Below, in pieces: positions 15,278-23,352 of a stretch of 29,892 nt of DNA. The first letter of the stretch is position 1. Each line of letters begins with the position of its first letter. The stretch is taken from positions 1 to 29,892 of the forward strand of contig CAYSAG010000023.1 in the NCBI GenBank assembly GCA_964428935.1, given 5' to 3'. The notes below the pieces were generated by a model. That model made no database searches. It was given only the letters and a program-made list of their open reading frames with translations, and was not told where the DNA came from. Position numbers and translations under genes: made by a program. Source of the stretch: JAADHY01 sp964428935 (GTDB taxonomy: Bacteria > Planctomycetota > Planctomycetia > Planctomycetales > Planctomycetaceae).

Positions 15278-16843
15278 GTGTCTCAGCGGTTCGACCCGCC
15301 GCCGGCGTTCAGACCTTTCCTGCTGGCCCTGGTGCTGGCGTTGACCGTCGGCACGCCACACGCGTCGGACGCCGGCAGCGGAGCGTTGTCGGTGGCCGTG
15401 CGGTCCATTCGCGTGCCCGACCTGAAGGCCCACGAGCAGTTCTTGGCCAGTGACGAGCTGGAAGGTCGGGAAGCCGGAACCGTGGGCGGGTGGAAGGCGG
15501 CCGAGTACTTGGTCGAACGCCTGCGGCGGTTGAAGCTGCAACCGGCCGGCGTGGACGGCGGGTACCTCCAGCCCTTCGGCAACGCCTTCCGCAACGTCCT
15601 CGCGCTGGTCCCGGGACGCGGCGACGAACGGGGCGAGTACGTGGTCGTCGGAGCTCACTACGACCACGTCGGCTACGGAACGCCTCGCAACAGCCGCGGC
15701 CCGATTGGTCACGTCCACAACGGCGCCGACGACAACGCCAGCGGCGTGTCGGCCGTGTTGGAGGTGGCCGAAGCCTTTCACCTGCTCGGCTTGCAACCTC
15801 GCCGTTCGGTCCTGTTCGCCTTCTGGGACGCGGAAGAAAAAGGGCTGCTCGGTTCGGAGTACTGGCTGTCGTACCCAACCGTTCCGGCCGACCGCGTGCG
15901 GCTGTACGTCAACGTCGACATGGTCGGCCGAATGCGAAACCATACGCTCACTGTCTACGGAACGCGGACAGCCGCTGGTCTGCGGCGGTTCGTCTGCGAA
16001 CAGAACCGCGGAACCGGCCTGCGACTGCAATTCCCTTGGGACCTCCGACGCGACGGCGACCACTACTCGTTCTACCTTCGGGCCATTCCCGAGCTCATGC
16101 TGCACACGGGACGGCACGACGACTACCACCGCCCGACCGACGACGTCGAACGCATCAATTTCGACGGCTTGCAGCAGACCAGCCGCTTGCTGCTCCGCCT
16201 GGTTTGGGCAGCCGCCAACGCACGGCAACTTCCCGACTTCCGCTGGCAGTCGTACCAAGAAGACTCGGCCCTGCAAGCTCAGGTCGAAGTCCCGCTGGAC
16301 TGGCAGCCGAACCGCCTCGGCGCTCAGTGGCGTCGGACTTCCGACGGCGACGTGGAAGTCACAGCCGTGCCACCCGGTTCGCCAGCCGACCAAGCCGGCC
16401 TGTTGCCGGGCGACCACATTCTCCGCTTCGGCGGTCTATTGGTGCGCGAGTACGAACGCTTCCGGCCCTTGGTCCTGGCCGCCGAAAACCCAGTGTCGAT
16501 TGAGGTTCGCCGTCCAGGACGCGAGAAGCCCGTGCGTCTGCAAGTCCACCTGCAGGGAGACCCGCTGCGCGTCGGAATCAGTTGGCGAGTGGACGACGCC
16601 GAACCGCGGTGCGTCATTCTGACTCAAGTCGTCCGCGACTCACCGGCCGACCTGGCTGGCCTTCGGCCAAACGACCGGGTCTACCTGGTCAACGGAAAAC
16701 CGTTCGCGAACGGAGACGAGTTTCTGAGACTGGTGAACGACTCGGAGCGGTCGGTCCGTTTGCTCATTGAGCGGGACGGACAGGTCCGGCCCGTGCGGGT
16801 TCGGCTGGTGCCCGAGCTCCGAATGCGGCCCAACTCGACCTGA
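15278..16843 (+). CDS. Exported M28-family zinc peptidase with two PDZ domains
   Basis: A 521-residue secreted or periplasmic metallopeptidase. A signal peptide (hydrophobic core LLALVLALTV, 15-24) is followed by an M28 aminopeptidase domain. The two-zinc ligands are H128 in AHYDH, D151 in NGADDNASG, E187 in DAEEKGLLG (with E186 as general base), D214 in NVDMVGR and H284 in YHRPTDD. Two PDZ domains follow at about 340-430 (VPPGSPADQAGLLPGD) and 435-521 (VVRDSPADLAGLRPND), probably guiding substrate binding. GTG 15278 is chosen because GGGAG lies six bases upstream and it places the signal peptide at the N-terminus. ATG 15089 is an alternative with no good ribosome site. Family members remove N-terminal amino acids from peptides; the real substrate is unknown. 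Confidence 0.87.
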   Translation: MSQRFDPPPAFRPFLLALVLALTVGTPHASDAGSGALSVAVRSIRVPDLKAHEQFLASDELEGREAGTVGGWKAAEYLVERLRRLKLQPAGVDGGYLQPFGNAFRNVLALVPGRGDERGEYVVVGAHYDHVGYGTPRNSRGPIGHVHNGADDNASGVSAVLEVAEAFHLLGLQPRRSVLFAFWDAEEKGLLGSEYWLSYPTVPADRVRLYVNVDMVGRMRNHTLTVYGTRTAAGLRRFVCEQNRGTGLRLQFPWDLRRDGDHYSFYLRAIPELMLHTGRHDDYHRPTDDVERINFDGLQQTSRLLLRLVWAAANARQLPDFRWQSYQEDSALQAQVEVPLDWQPNRLGAQWRRTSDGDVEVTAVPPGSPADQAGLLPGDHILRFGGLLVREYERFRPLVLAAENPVSIEVRRPGREKPVRLQVHLQGDPLRVGISWRVDDAEPRCVILTQVVRDSPADLAGLRPNDRVYLVNGKPFANGDEFLRLVNDSERSVRLLIERDGQVRPVRVRLVPELRMRPNST

Positions 16844-16872
16844 CACGCCTTGGCCGTGCAACTCCCCGCGCA

Positions 16873-16908
16873 GACCGGACGCCGACGCGCCGCGGGAGGC
16901 TTCCGGTC
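16873..16908. terminator. Possible bidirectional terminator hairpin
   Basis: GACCGGA (16873-16879) and TCCGGTC (16902-16908) form a 7-bp stem between the convergent peptidase and MoaD-like genes, with a G+C-rich loop. There is no long T tract. Confidence 0.35.
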
Positions 16909-16922
16909 TTGTGCCGTCGGAG

Positions 16923-17150
16923 CTACCCGCCCGCCACGGGAGGCATGACCATCAATTCGTCGCCGTCCTGCAAGCGACGCGTCTTGTCCCGCTGGTGCTC
17001 GCCGTTGACCATGGTCAGGTGAATGTGGTTCGGCGGAATTTGCAAGGCGTTCAGCGCGTCTTCGACCGTGGCGTCCTCCGGCAAGTCCAGCACACCGCCG
17101 GGTGGAGTTCGGTCTCGGAAAATGCCCATCAATTTCACTCGAATCTGCAA
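16923..17150 (-). CDS. MoaD/ThiS-type ubiquitin-like sulfur-carrier protein
   Basis: A 75-residue beta-grasp protein. It starts MQIRVKLMGIFRD, has the central PEDATVEDALNAL helix (24-36), a VNGEHQRD turn (48-55), and ends LQDGDELMVMPPVAGG. The C-terminal Gly-Gly is the site that E1-like enzymes adenylate and then charge with sulfur in molybdopterin (MoaD) or thiamin (ThiS) synthesis, or use for protein conjugation. The start is TTG 17150: GGAGG is six bases upstream, and the resulting N-terminus matches the family. No moaE, moeB, thiF or thiG gene is adjacent, so its pathway cannot be assigned from context. It is convergent with the peptidase gene. Confidence 0.8.
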   Translation of the reverse strand: MQIRVKLMGIFRDRTPPGGVLDLPEDATVEDALNALQIPPNHIHLTMVNGEHQRDKTRRLQDGDELMVMPPVAGG

Positions 17151-17347
17151 GACTGACCTCCGTCTGTTTTTCTCTGTCGGTGCAGGTTGCTTTGGTTTCC
17201 CAGTTCGACGGTCCGGAGCCAAACGCGCGGTGACCAACCGCACCAACCCGCGCGTCGGTTTTCGCTTTTCGTCCGCCGCTGGAGCCGCTTTTTTGAGGAG
17301 CCGCCCTTTTTCGGAGCGCGGCCGTCCTCTGCGGCTTGCCGTCCAAC

Positions 17348-17365
17348 GCGGTGCCGAAGCACCGC
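17348..17365 (-). repeat. Perfect hairpin with UUCG tetraloop (minus strand)
   Basis: Read on the minus strand, GCGGTGC-TTCG-GCACCGC forms a 7-bp stem closed by C-G around UUCG, the most stable RNA tetraloop. The flanking sequence (CTTTGGAGTGCGGTG in minus orientation) resembles an interspersed repeat I associate with planctomycete and verrucomicrobial genomes; that link is from memory and unverified. Confidence 0.6.
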
Positions 17366-17425
17366 ACTCCAAAGCGCGCTCTCCTAGGGACGCAGCCTTT
17401 GAGTGGGCCCTCGTCGGTTTGAGAC

Positions 17426-17448
17426 CGCGAACGAGGTTCGCGTTTTTT
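17426..17448 (+). terminator. Strong intrinsic terminator with no obvious upstream gene
   Basis: CGCGAAC (17426-17432), loop GAG, GTTCGCG (17436-17442), then six T (17443-17448) make a textbook Rho-independent terminator on the plus strand. The nearest plus-strand gene ends 580 bases upstream at 16843, with the minus-strand MoaD-like gene in between. Confidence 0.8.
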
Positions 17449-17520
17449 CCAGAGGGGCACGCTCCGTCGCGTCTCGTGTCCTGTGTCCCGAATTCCGTCC
17501 CCCGAATTCCGAACCAACCG

Positions 17521-17636
17521 CGGCCACGACAGAGCCCAACCCTCCGGCACGGCCACGACGGAGCGTGGCCCTCCGGGGCGGCCACGACGGAGCGTGGCCC
17601 TCCGGCACGGCCACGACAGAGCGTGGCCCTCCGGCT
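17521..17636 (+). repeat. Four tandem 29-base units of the dispersed hairpin repeat
   Basis: Units at 17521-17549, 17550-17578, 17579-17607 and 17608-17636 are each exactly 29 bases. Units 2-4 carry GGCCACG-N6-CGTGGCC followed by CTCCGG. Unit 1 is degenerate in the right arm (CCCAACC). There are no unique spacers, so this is not a CRISPR array. Confidence 0.88.
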
Positions 17637-17671
17637 TGTCGCGCCGGGGTACCAAGCACGCGGTTCGCGGT

Positions 17672-17677
17672 TAGAAT
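17672..17677 (+). promoter_or_regulatory. Candidate -10 box (TAGAAT) for the rRNA methyltransferase gene
   Basis: TAGAAT matches five of six consensus bases and lies about 90 bases before ATG 17765. No good -35 hexamer is found at 16-18 bases. Confidence 0.35.
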
Positions 17678-17764
17678 CTTACCCACTGTCGCGTTGAACC
17701 AACAAGCAGCCGGCCGTCAGAACGACGACGGTTGTCGAAACGTCTCGAGAGGAGCGGAACCGAC

Positions 17765-19048
17765 ATGTCCGCCAGCCCGAAGCAGCTTCGCGTCAAGTTG
17801 AAACGCCTAGTGCCGGACGGCCCGGCCTTGGGTCGTGTCGACAAACGGCTCGTTCTCGCTTGGGGCGGGCTGCCCGACGAAGAGGTCACCGTCGAAGTCA
17901 CTCGCCGCAAACGGCACACCTACTGGGGACTGGTTCGTCAGGTGCACCAAGCCAGCCCGCTGCGAGTGGAGCCGCAAGAGGCGCACTTCCTGAGCTGCTC
18001 GCCGTGGCAAATTTTGCGTGAGTCGGAAGAGGCTGCGGTGAAGGCAAGGCTGGTGGCCGAGCTGTGTCGGAAGGCCGGGTTTGAACCGCCGGAGTTTGAG
18101 GTGGTCGAAGACGGACGCTTTTTCGGGTACCGAAACAAGGTCGAGTTCAGCTTCACCGAACAGGACGGGCGTTTGTGCTTGGCCTTTTACCAGCGTGGTT
18201 CGTACCGGCGTCAGCAGCCGGTCGACGGGTGTCGGTTGGCAACGCCGGCGTTGAACGAAGCGGCCAGAAAGGTGTTGGAGCTGCTGCAGCGAACGGGCGT
18301 GCGAGCGGCGTCGCTGAAGTCGTTGGTCTTGCGCGGCAACCGGCGTGGCGAGGTGGTGGCGGCGTTGTTCTGTCGCGAGCCTTTGCCCAGTCCGTTGGAG
18401 ACGCCCGACCCAAGCTCGCCCTTGGTCGGGCTCCGCGTCTTCTTCTCCGACCCGCAGTCGCCCGCGGCTGTGGCCACCGAAGAGCTGCAGCGTTGGGGGC
18501 GCCCCACGTTGGTCGAGTCGGTCTTGGACCGACGTCTGACCTACTCCGACTGCAGCTTTTTCCAGGTCAACGTGCCTGTGTTCGAGGCGGCTTTGCAGGA
18601 GATTCGCGAAGCCGTCTTGCCGGACGGACGGGTCTACGACCTCTACGCTGGCGTCGGCACCATTGGAATTTGCCTGGGACGGCCGGGCACGGTGTTTGTG
18701 GAGTCGCACGACGAGACGGCCGGCTTCCTCGAACAGAACTGTCGCGACAACGGGTTGCGGGACCCGCAGTTCATTCGGGCGCCGTTGGAAAAACAGTGGC
18801 CGACCGTCGAGCGGGACGCGACGGTCGTGCTCGACCCGCCTCGCAGCGGCTGTCACCCCAAAGTCGTCCGCAACCTGCTGCGAGACGCCCCGCGACGAAT
18901 CGTCTACCTTTCCTGCAACCCGGCCACTCAGGCCCGCGACCTGGCTCCGCTGCTCGAGCGGTACGAGCTGGCCCACTACCGAGTGTTCAACTTTTTCCCG
19001 CGAACGCCGCACGCCGAGGCGCTGGCCGTGCTGGACCGACGCAACTGA
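17765..19048 (+). CDS. rlmD: RlmD/TrmA-type RNA (uracil-C5)-methyltransferase
   Basis: A 427-residue SAM-dependent enzyme that makes 5-methyluridine in rRNA (RlmD) or tRNA (TrmA). An N-terminal TRAM RNA-binding domain covers about 8-70. The FFQVN motif is at 265-269, the SAM-binding motif YDLYAGVGTIG at 291-301, and DPPRSG at 357-362. The catalytic cysteine is C384 in IVYLSCNPAT, with the spacing of the family signature. The usual [4Fe-4S] cluster motif of RlmD (C-x5-C-x2-C) is missing: the corresponding stretch reads FLSCSPWQ (75-82), with a single Cys. ATG 17765 has AGAGGAG about ten bases upstream. The symbol is the usual family assignment; TrmA-like or other uridine specificity is possible. 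Confidence 0.85.
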   Translation: MSASPKQLRVKLKRLVPDGPALGRVDKRLVLAWGGLPDEEVTVEVTRRKRHTYWGLVRQVHQASPLRVEPQEAHFLSCSPWQILRESEEAAVKARLVAELCRKAGFEPPEFEVVEDGRFFGYRNKVEFSFTEQDGRLCLAFYQRGSYRRQQPVDGCRLATPALNEAARKVLELLQRTGVRAASLKSLVLRGNRRGEVVAALFCREPLPSPLETPDPSSPLVGLRVFFSDPQSPAAVATEELQRWGRPTLVESVLDRRLTYSDCSFFQVNVPVFEAALQEIREAVLPDGRVYDLYAGVGTIGICLGRPGTVFVESHDETAGFLEQNCRDNGLRDPQFIRAPLEKQWPTVERDATVVLDPPRSGCHPKVVRNLLRDAPRRIVYLSCNPATQARDLAPLLERYELAHYRVFNFFPRTPHAEALAVLDRRN

Positions 19049-19112
19049 AGGCACGGCCGCACGGCAAGTTGGGCTCGTTGGTAAACAACCCCGTTTCACC
19101 GGTCAGCGTCGG

Positions 19113-19481
19113 TCACCAGCCGGCGCGCAACGTGCGTGTGGCCACGGGGACGTACTGAGCGTGAGCGTGCGTGGAGCGGTGCCGGTGGTCGGCGGCGGGA
19201 CGGGGAGTGCTGTGCCGCTTGTGTCGTTCCAGCTTCTGTTCCAACCGGCTTCGAGTCTGTCGCACGGCCGTTTCTCGCAGCCGCCTCTCCCGACGGTTCG
19301 ACACGACGTACAAAGCCAGGTAGGCAATCAGACCCACGGCGCCCGTGGCAAAGACGGCCGCGGCCACTCGCGGAACCAGCCAGTTTCCCGAAGCCACTCC
19401 CACCAAGAAGCTGCTGGCGAGCAAAGTCAAGTGACGAGCGAAACTGGTCGCGGCGCGAGTCGGTTTGCTGCTGCCGTTCAT
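19113..19481 (-). CDS. Small two-helix membrane protein, unknown function
   Basis: A 122-residue protein with two hydrophobic segments (about 17-33 and 39-61, the second AAAVFATGAVGLIAYLALYVV). They are followed by a strongly basic, probably coiled tail (RRERRLRETAVRQTRSRL) and a histidine-rich end (HRHRSTHAHAQ). The helices are well bounded and the frame has AGAGG nine bases before ATG 19481. A promoter candidate stands about 66 nt upstream, so I regard it as real. I do not recognise the family. It is convergent with the rRNA methyltransferase gene and lies downstream of the WD40 gene on the same strand. Confidence 0.6.
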   Translation of the reverse strand: MNGSSKPTRAATSFARHLTLLASSFLVGVASGNWLVPRVAAAVFATGAVGLIAYLALYVVSNRRERRLRETAVRQTRSRLEQKLERHKRHSTPRPAADHRHRSTHAHAQYVPVATRTLRAGW

Positions 19482-19830
19482 CTTCTCGAACCTCTGCTCC
19501 TCAGGGACCGTCTGTCCGTTCCGGAAGCGCCCGCGCCTCCACTCAACCGGTCAACCCTAGGACAGTCTTCGCCGACAGGCAAAACGGGCGTGCAGACGGT
19601 TCGCGTGCAGAGGCGCGAACGCTGGCGAGCAGGTCCGGCTGCAAGGCTTTTTCGGGGAAGAGCCGTCCCGGTGCAAACGGCACAACCGGTTCGACCCGCC
19701 CCCGCTCCAGGCCGGAACCGGTGGGGAAAGGAACGACGTCGCTCCCACGCTCGAAAGGCTGCTCCGTTGAGCCGAGCGTCCGTTGGCCGAGCGTCGGCTT
19801 CTTGCCAAGCCGTTGCCGTTCGGCGGCCGC
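19482..19830. other. Gap between the WD40 and small membrane protein genes
   Basis: Apart from the promoter candidate at 19554-19582, these 349 bases show nothing I can support. Arginine-rich frames on both strands have no ribosome site or motif. Confidence 0.5.
19554..19582 (-). promoter_or_regulatory. Candidate promoter for the small membrane protein (TTGCCT-17-TAGGGT)
   Basis: On the minus strand TTGCCT (19582-19577), 17 bases, TAGGGT (19559-19554). The -10 box is G-rich but shares TAGGnT with the boxes at 3584-3589 and 24536-24541. Confidence 0.35.
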
Positions 19831-20901
19831 TCACTCTTTGCTCGAACCGGCGGGACCGGCGTCGCTGCGCGCGGTCGTCTTCTGCAAACCCGGCAAGCGC
19901 CAGACGTCGACGCTGGAGCCGCCCGAAACCGTGGCAAAGGTTTTCGGCCTCGGAGCAATGACCAGGTCGTAGAACGGCCGACGAGTGCGAATGGGTTTTC
20001 GGTCGACTTCCAGGTTGAGCGAGTAAAACCGCAAGCGGCCGTCCCAACTGGCCGTAATCAGGCTCGGCGGCGTCGTGGGACTCCACGCCAAAGCCGCCAC
20101 TCCCGACGGCTCTTGCACCTCGGCCTTGATTTTTCGGCTCCGCGCGTCCCACACCAGAACCTGTCCGTTCCAGTCGGCCGTGGCCATGAGCTGTCCGCGT
20201 CCAGCGAACTCAATGTCGGCCACTTCGGCCGAGTGAGGGCGAGCGGTTCCGACGACGGCATGGGCCAGGGCCGACCACCACGTCAGCGTTCCGTCCGCTC
20301 CGCCCGTCACCAGAAACTTCCCGTCCGGCGTGTACCGGACGCAACGCACGCCACCTCGCTGCGGACCGCGCACCCGAACAGCTCCAGACGGCGAAAAGAA
20401 AACCAATTGTCCGTCGGCCAGACCCAGCACCATTTCCGGCACGCCGAACCGCAAGTAGAAGTCCATGCACGTGACCGGCACCGGCAGGCGGGGAATGGTT
20501 TGCGTCCGACCGGTGCCCAGTTGCCAGCCCGCGCAGTGGCCGGCCGTGTCACTGGCCATGAGAAAGCCGTCCGGCGACACGCCCAACGCCACCACCGACT
20601 CCTCCAACAAACGCGGCTGCTTTTTCGACTGCCCGGTCTTCAAGTTCCAAACCACCACGTCGCCGGTTCCGCTGCCGGCCGCCAAGTAGGTGCCGTCGGG
20701 CGAGTAGCACAAAGTGCAGAACGACTCGCCTTCGAACGAGTACGCTTGCAACCACTCGTCCGGGTGCCTTTGCCGCAAATTGGCCAGAAAACTGAACGCC
20801 GCCAGCAGGACCAACACGCCCAAGACGGTGGCCGTGAGCGGACTGACCCGTCCGCCGCGCGAAGAAGCCCGCCCGCGAAAACGAACTGACCGAAAAGACA
20901 T
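19831..20901 (-). CDS. Membrane-anchored WD40-repeat protein
   Basis: A 356-residue protein with one N-terminal membrane helix (about 23-40, LTATVLGVLVLLAAFSFLA) after a basic stretch. A beta-propeller of WD40-type blades then faces the outside. Blade endings include GDVVVWNL (80-87), GTLTWWS (204-210), GQVLVWD (246-252), GRLRFYSL (288-295) and SVDVWRL (330-336). Characteristic SPDG/TPDG turns occur at 67-70, 109-112 and 191-194. About six or seven blades are visible. The tail is short and polar. ATG 20901 has AAGG nine bases upstream. WD40 propellers are protein-interaction scaffolds; the partner is unknown. Confidence 0.83.
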   Translation of the reverse strand: MSFRSVRFRGRASSRGGRVSPLTATVLGVLVLLAAFSFLANLRQRHPDEWLQAYSFEGESFCTLCYSPDGTYLAAGSGTGDVVVWNLKTGQSKKQPRLLEESVVALGVSPDGFLMASDTAGHCAGWQLGTGRTQTIPRLPVPVTCMDFYLRFGVPEMVLGLADGQLVFFSPSGAVRVRGPQRGGVRCVRYTPDGKFLVTGGADGTLTWWSALAHAVVGTARPHSAEVADIEFAGRGQLMATADWNGQVLVWDARSRKIKAEVQEPSGVAALAWSPTTPPSLITASWDGRLRFYSLNLEVDRKPIRTRRPFYDLVIAPRPKTFATVSGGSSVDVWRLPGLQKTTARSDAGPAGSSKE

Positions 20902-21482
20902 GGCGACGAACCTTGTGCTGAGAACTCGCGTGAGCCGTCCCCCTGTTCCTGCCCAGACCGCCTTCGCGGCTTGGTTCGGCCGACCCGCTGCCCTGCCCCG
21001 GCGGGAAGCCGAACCTCCACGCCGCGCCGCCCACTGGCCGCCGGCAGCCGAGCGCTTGGACGGTGCGGCATGAGCCCGCGTCGAACCGGGGCCAGCAACG
21101 CCGCGTCTGCGCCCCCGGCTTCGTCTGGACAGGCTTGTTTTACCGCAAAAGCAGCGGACGTGCACCCCCAATCGTGCAACGACCGCCCTTCCTCGTTAAG
21201 CTGTGCGACGCGGCCCAAGCTGCCGCAGACGGAACGGTCGGAGCGAGCGGCTGGTCTTGCCGGACCGACCGGTCGGCGGACACGACACGCCGCGGCCGGC
21301 CGTCCACGACGCAAAGCCGGCCACGGAGGCTCGCCTTTACCTCCGCCAGCAGCTTCCCGGCGTCCCGTCTCGCCGTACAGCGGCAGCTTGTTGGACACAG
21401 CCGCCCGTGAGCGACTCCAGACGAGCGGTCCAACCCAAGCCAGGCGTCGTCTACAAGCAAGGGAAGTCTTGCGGAGGGTTCC
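20902..21482. other. Divergent gap between the WD40 gene and nadE
   Basis: In these 581 bases I find no gene and no promoter with both boxes. A lone TAAGCT near 21205 and a TAAAAC on the minus strand near 21141 are the only A+T-rich candidates. Open frames across it are arginine- and proline-rich shadows. Confidence 0.5.
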
Positions 21483-23144
21483 ATGAAAGTCGCGCTGGCC
21501 CAACTCAACCCGACTGTGGGCGACCTGCAGGGCAACGCTGAGTTGGTTCGGCAGGCGGCGGAGCAAGCGGTGGCCGCCGGAGCCGACTTGCTGGTGACCA
21601 GTGAGCTGCTCGTGAGCGGCTACCCGCCAAAAGACCTTCTGTTGCGGGAGGGCTTTGTGGCGGCGTGCGACCGCGTGGTCGAGGAGCTGGCCCGCACGTT
21701 GCCTCCCGGACTGGGCGTCGTCGTCGGACACCCGACCGCTCGAGGCGTCCAGCCGCCGCGCGTGGCCAACGCGGCCAGTCTGCTGTGGGACGGCCGAGTG
21801 GTCGACACCGTCCACAAGCGACTGCTGCCGAACTACGACGTCTTCGACGAACTGCGCTACTTCTACCCGGCCGAGCGAGCCCGTCCGGTCGTGTTCCGCG
21901 GCCGCAAGCTCGGGCTCCACATTTGCGAAGACGCTTGGTGGGGCGAAACGGGCACCTTTTACGAAGGCACGGTGGCGCACTGGAGCGACCCGGTGGAAGA
22001 GTTGGTGCAGAGCGGCGCGGACGTGCTGGTCAACATTTCCGCCAGTCCGTTCGAAATCGACAAGCCGTTGCGTCGCCGCAGAATTGTGGCCGAGCACGTC
22101 CGACGCCACGGCCGGCCGTTCGTGTTCGTCAACCAAGTGGGAGGGAACGACGACCTGGTCTTCGACGGACACAGCTTCGTGCTGGACGCGGCCGGCCGGT
22201 GCGTCGCTTCGTTGGCCGGCTTCGACTCCGACCTGGTCGTCGTCGACCTGGACCACCCTCCCGAACCGCTCGACCCACCCCACCCGCTGCGCGAAGAACT
22301 GCTGCTCGACGCCCTGGTCCTGGGCCTGCGAGACTACATGCGCAAGTCCGGCTTCCGCGACTGTGTGCTGGGACTGTCCGGCGGCATTGACAGCTCGCTC
22401 GCTTGCTACATTGCCGTTCAGGCAGTCGGCCCCGACCACGTTCACGGACTGCTCATGCCCAGCCGCTACAGCAGCGAGCACAGCGTCCGCGACGCTCGGC
22501 AACTGGCCGAGAACCTCGGCATTGACTACCAAGTCATCTCCATTGACGAAGTCCACCGGGCGTTCGAGCGCACGGCGGTGGTGGGTGACGAGCTGCGAAG
22601 TCAGCCGGCCGGACTGGCCGACCAAAACCTGCAGGCTCGCATTCGCGGCGCCCTGGTCATGATTCGCAGCAACCACAACGGCTGGCTCGCGCTGGCGACG
22701 GGCAACAAGAGCGAACTGGCCGTGGGCTACTGCACGCTTTACGGAGACATGGCCGGCGGGTTCGCCGTGCTGGCCGACGTCTTCAAACGCGACGTCTACG
22801 CCGTCGCCCGGTACGTGAACGAAGTCCGCGAGGGACGAGAAGTCATTCCCACCGGCGTGCTGACGAAAGCTCCCAGCGCCGAGCTGGCTCCGAACCAGGT
22901 CGACCAGGACACATTGCCGCCTTACCCCGTGCTGGACGCCATTCTGGAAGCATTGATTGAACGCGAGGCGGCTCCCAGCAGCCTGTTCGATCGGTTCCCC
23001 GAACAGACCGTGCGCTGGGTGGCCAACCGTCTGGACCGAAACGAGTTCAAACGCCGGCAAATGCCGCCCGGCATTAAACTGTCGGCTCGAGCCTTCGGCT
23101 CCGGACGCCGAATGCCCATTGCCGCGAAGTTCGACTTTTGCTGA
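21483..23144 (+). CDS. nadE: Glutamine-dependent NAD+ synthetase
   Basis: A 553-residue two-domain enzyme for the last step of NAD synthesis: deamido-NAD, ATP and glutamine give NAD+. The N-terminal nitrilase-type glutaminase domain has the Glu-Lys-Cys triad E41 (TSELLVSGYPP), K112 (HKRLLPNYDVF) and C148 (HICEDAWW). The C-terminal ATP-pyrophosphatase domain begins near residue 270, with the PP-loop SGGIDSS at 299-305. It continues through GNKSELAVGYCTLYGDMAGG, and KAPSAELAPNQVDQD follows. The length and all key residues are those of the long, glutamine-using form. ATG 21483 has GGAGGG four bases upstream. No other NAD-pathway gene is adjacent. Confidence 0.96.
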   Translation: MKVALAQLNPTVGDLQGNAELVRQAAEQAVAAGADLLVTSELLVSGYPPKDLLLREGFVAACDRVVEELARTLPPGLGVVVGHPTARGVQPPRVANAASLLWDGRVVDTVHKRLLPNYDVFDELRYFYPAERARPVVFRGRKLGLHICEDAWWGETGTFYEGTVAHWSDPVEELVQSGADVLVNISASPFEIDKPLRRRRIVAEHVRRHGRPFVFVNQVGGNDDLVFDGHSFVLDAAGRCVASLAGFDSDLVVVDLDHPPEPLDPPHPLREELLLDALVLGLRDYMRKSGFRDCVLGLSGGIDSSLACYIAVQAVGPDHVHGLLMPSRYSSEHSVRDARQLAENLGIDYQVISIDEVHRAFERTAVVGDELRSQPAGLADQNLQARIRGALVMIRSNHNGWLALATGNKSELAVGYCTLYGDMAGGFAVLADVFKRDVYAVARYVNEVREGREVIPTGVLTKAPSAELAPNQVDQDTLPPYPVLDAILEALIEREAAPSSLFDRFPEQTVRWVANRLDRNEFKRRQMPPGIKLSARAFGSGRRMPIAAKFDFC

Positions 23145-23241
23145 GGCGAGGCCGCTGCGCTGTGCCGGCCGCGTCGCGTCGTCTTGCGGAGCCGCTGGCT
23201 CAGTCCTGGCGCCGCCGTAGAGCCGAACTGCGCGGCGTGCA

Positions 23242-23259
23242 GAGAGACCACGCTCTCTC
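23242..23259. terminator. Small hairpin between convergent genes
   Basis: GAGAGA (23242-23247), loop CCACGC, TCTCTC (23254-23259). It sits 97 bases after nadE and 94 before the stop of the phosphoesterase gene. There is no T tract, so termination is a guess. Confidence 0.25.
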
Positions 23260-23352
23260 ACCGACGACGCTCCTCACCGCCCTCCGCCACGACCAGTCCG
23301 CACGGTCGCAGACGGCTTGGAGCCGCGTCCTTCGCGTGCCCGCAGCCCGGAC

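Larger units (their letters stand above)
17151..17764. other. Repeat-rich divergent intergenic island
   Basis: The 614 bases between the MoaD-like gene and the rRNA methyltransferase hold two CTTTTT-containing direct repeats near 17280-17315, a UUCG-type hairpin (17348-17365), a textbook terminator (17426-17448), two CCCGAATTCCG repeats (about 17488-17512), four tandem 29-base units (17521-17636) and a TAGAAT box (17672-17677). Open frames across it translate the repeats and are not genes. Confidence 0.6.

Noticed and set aside
17521..17636. CRISPR array
   Set aside because: The units are directly tandem with no unique spacers, and no cas gene is nearby.
20640..23261. 873-codon open frame on the minus strand, antisense to nadE
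   Set aside because: It is opposite a gene with every catalytic residue in place. Strong third-position G/C bias keeps the antisense frame free of stops. Its residues show no motif or protein-like pattern.
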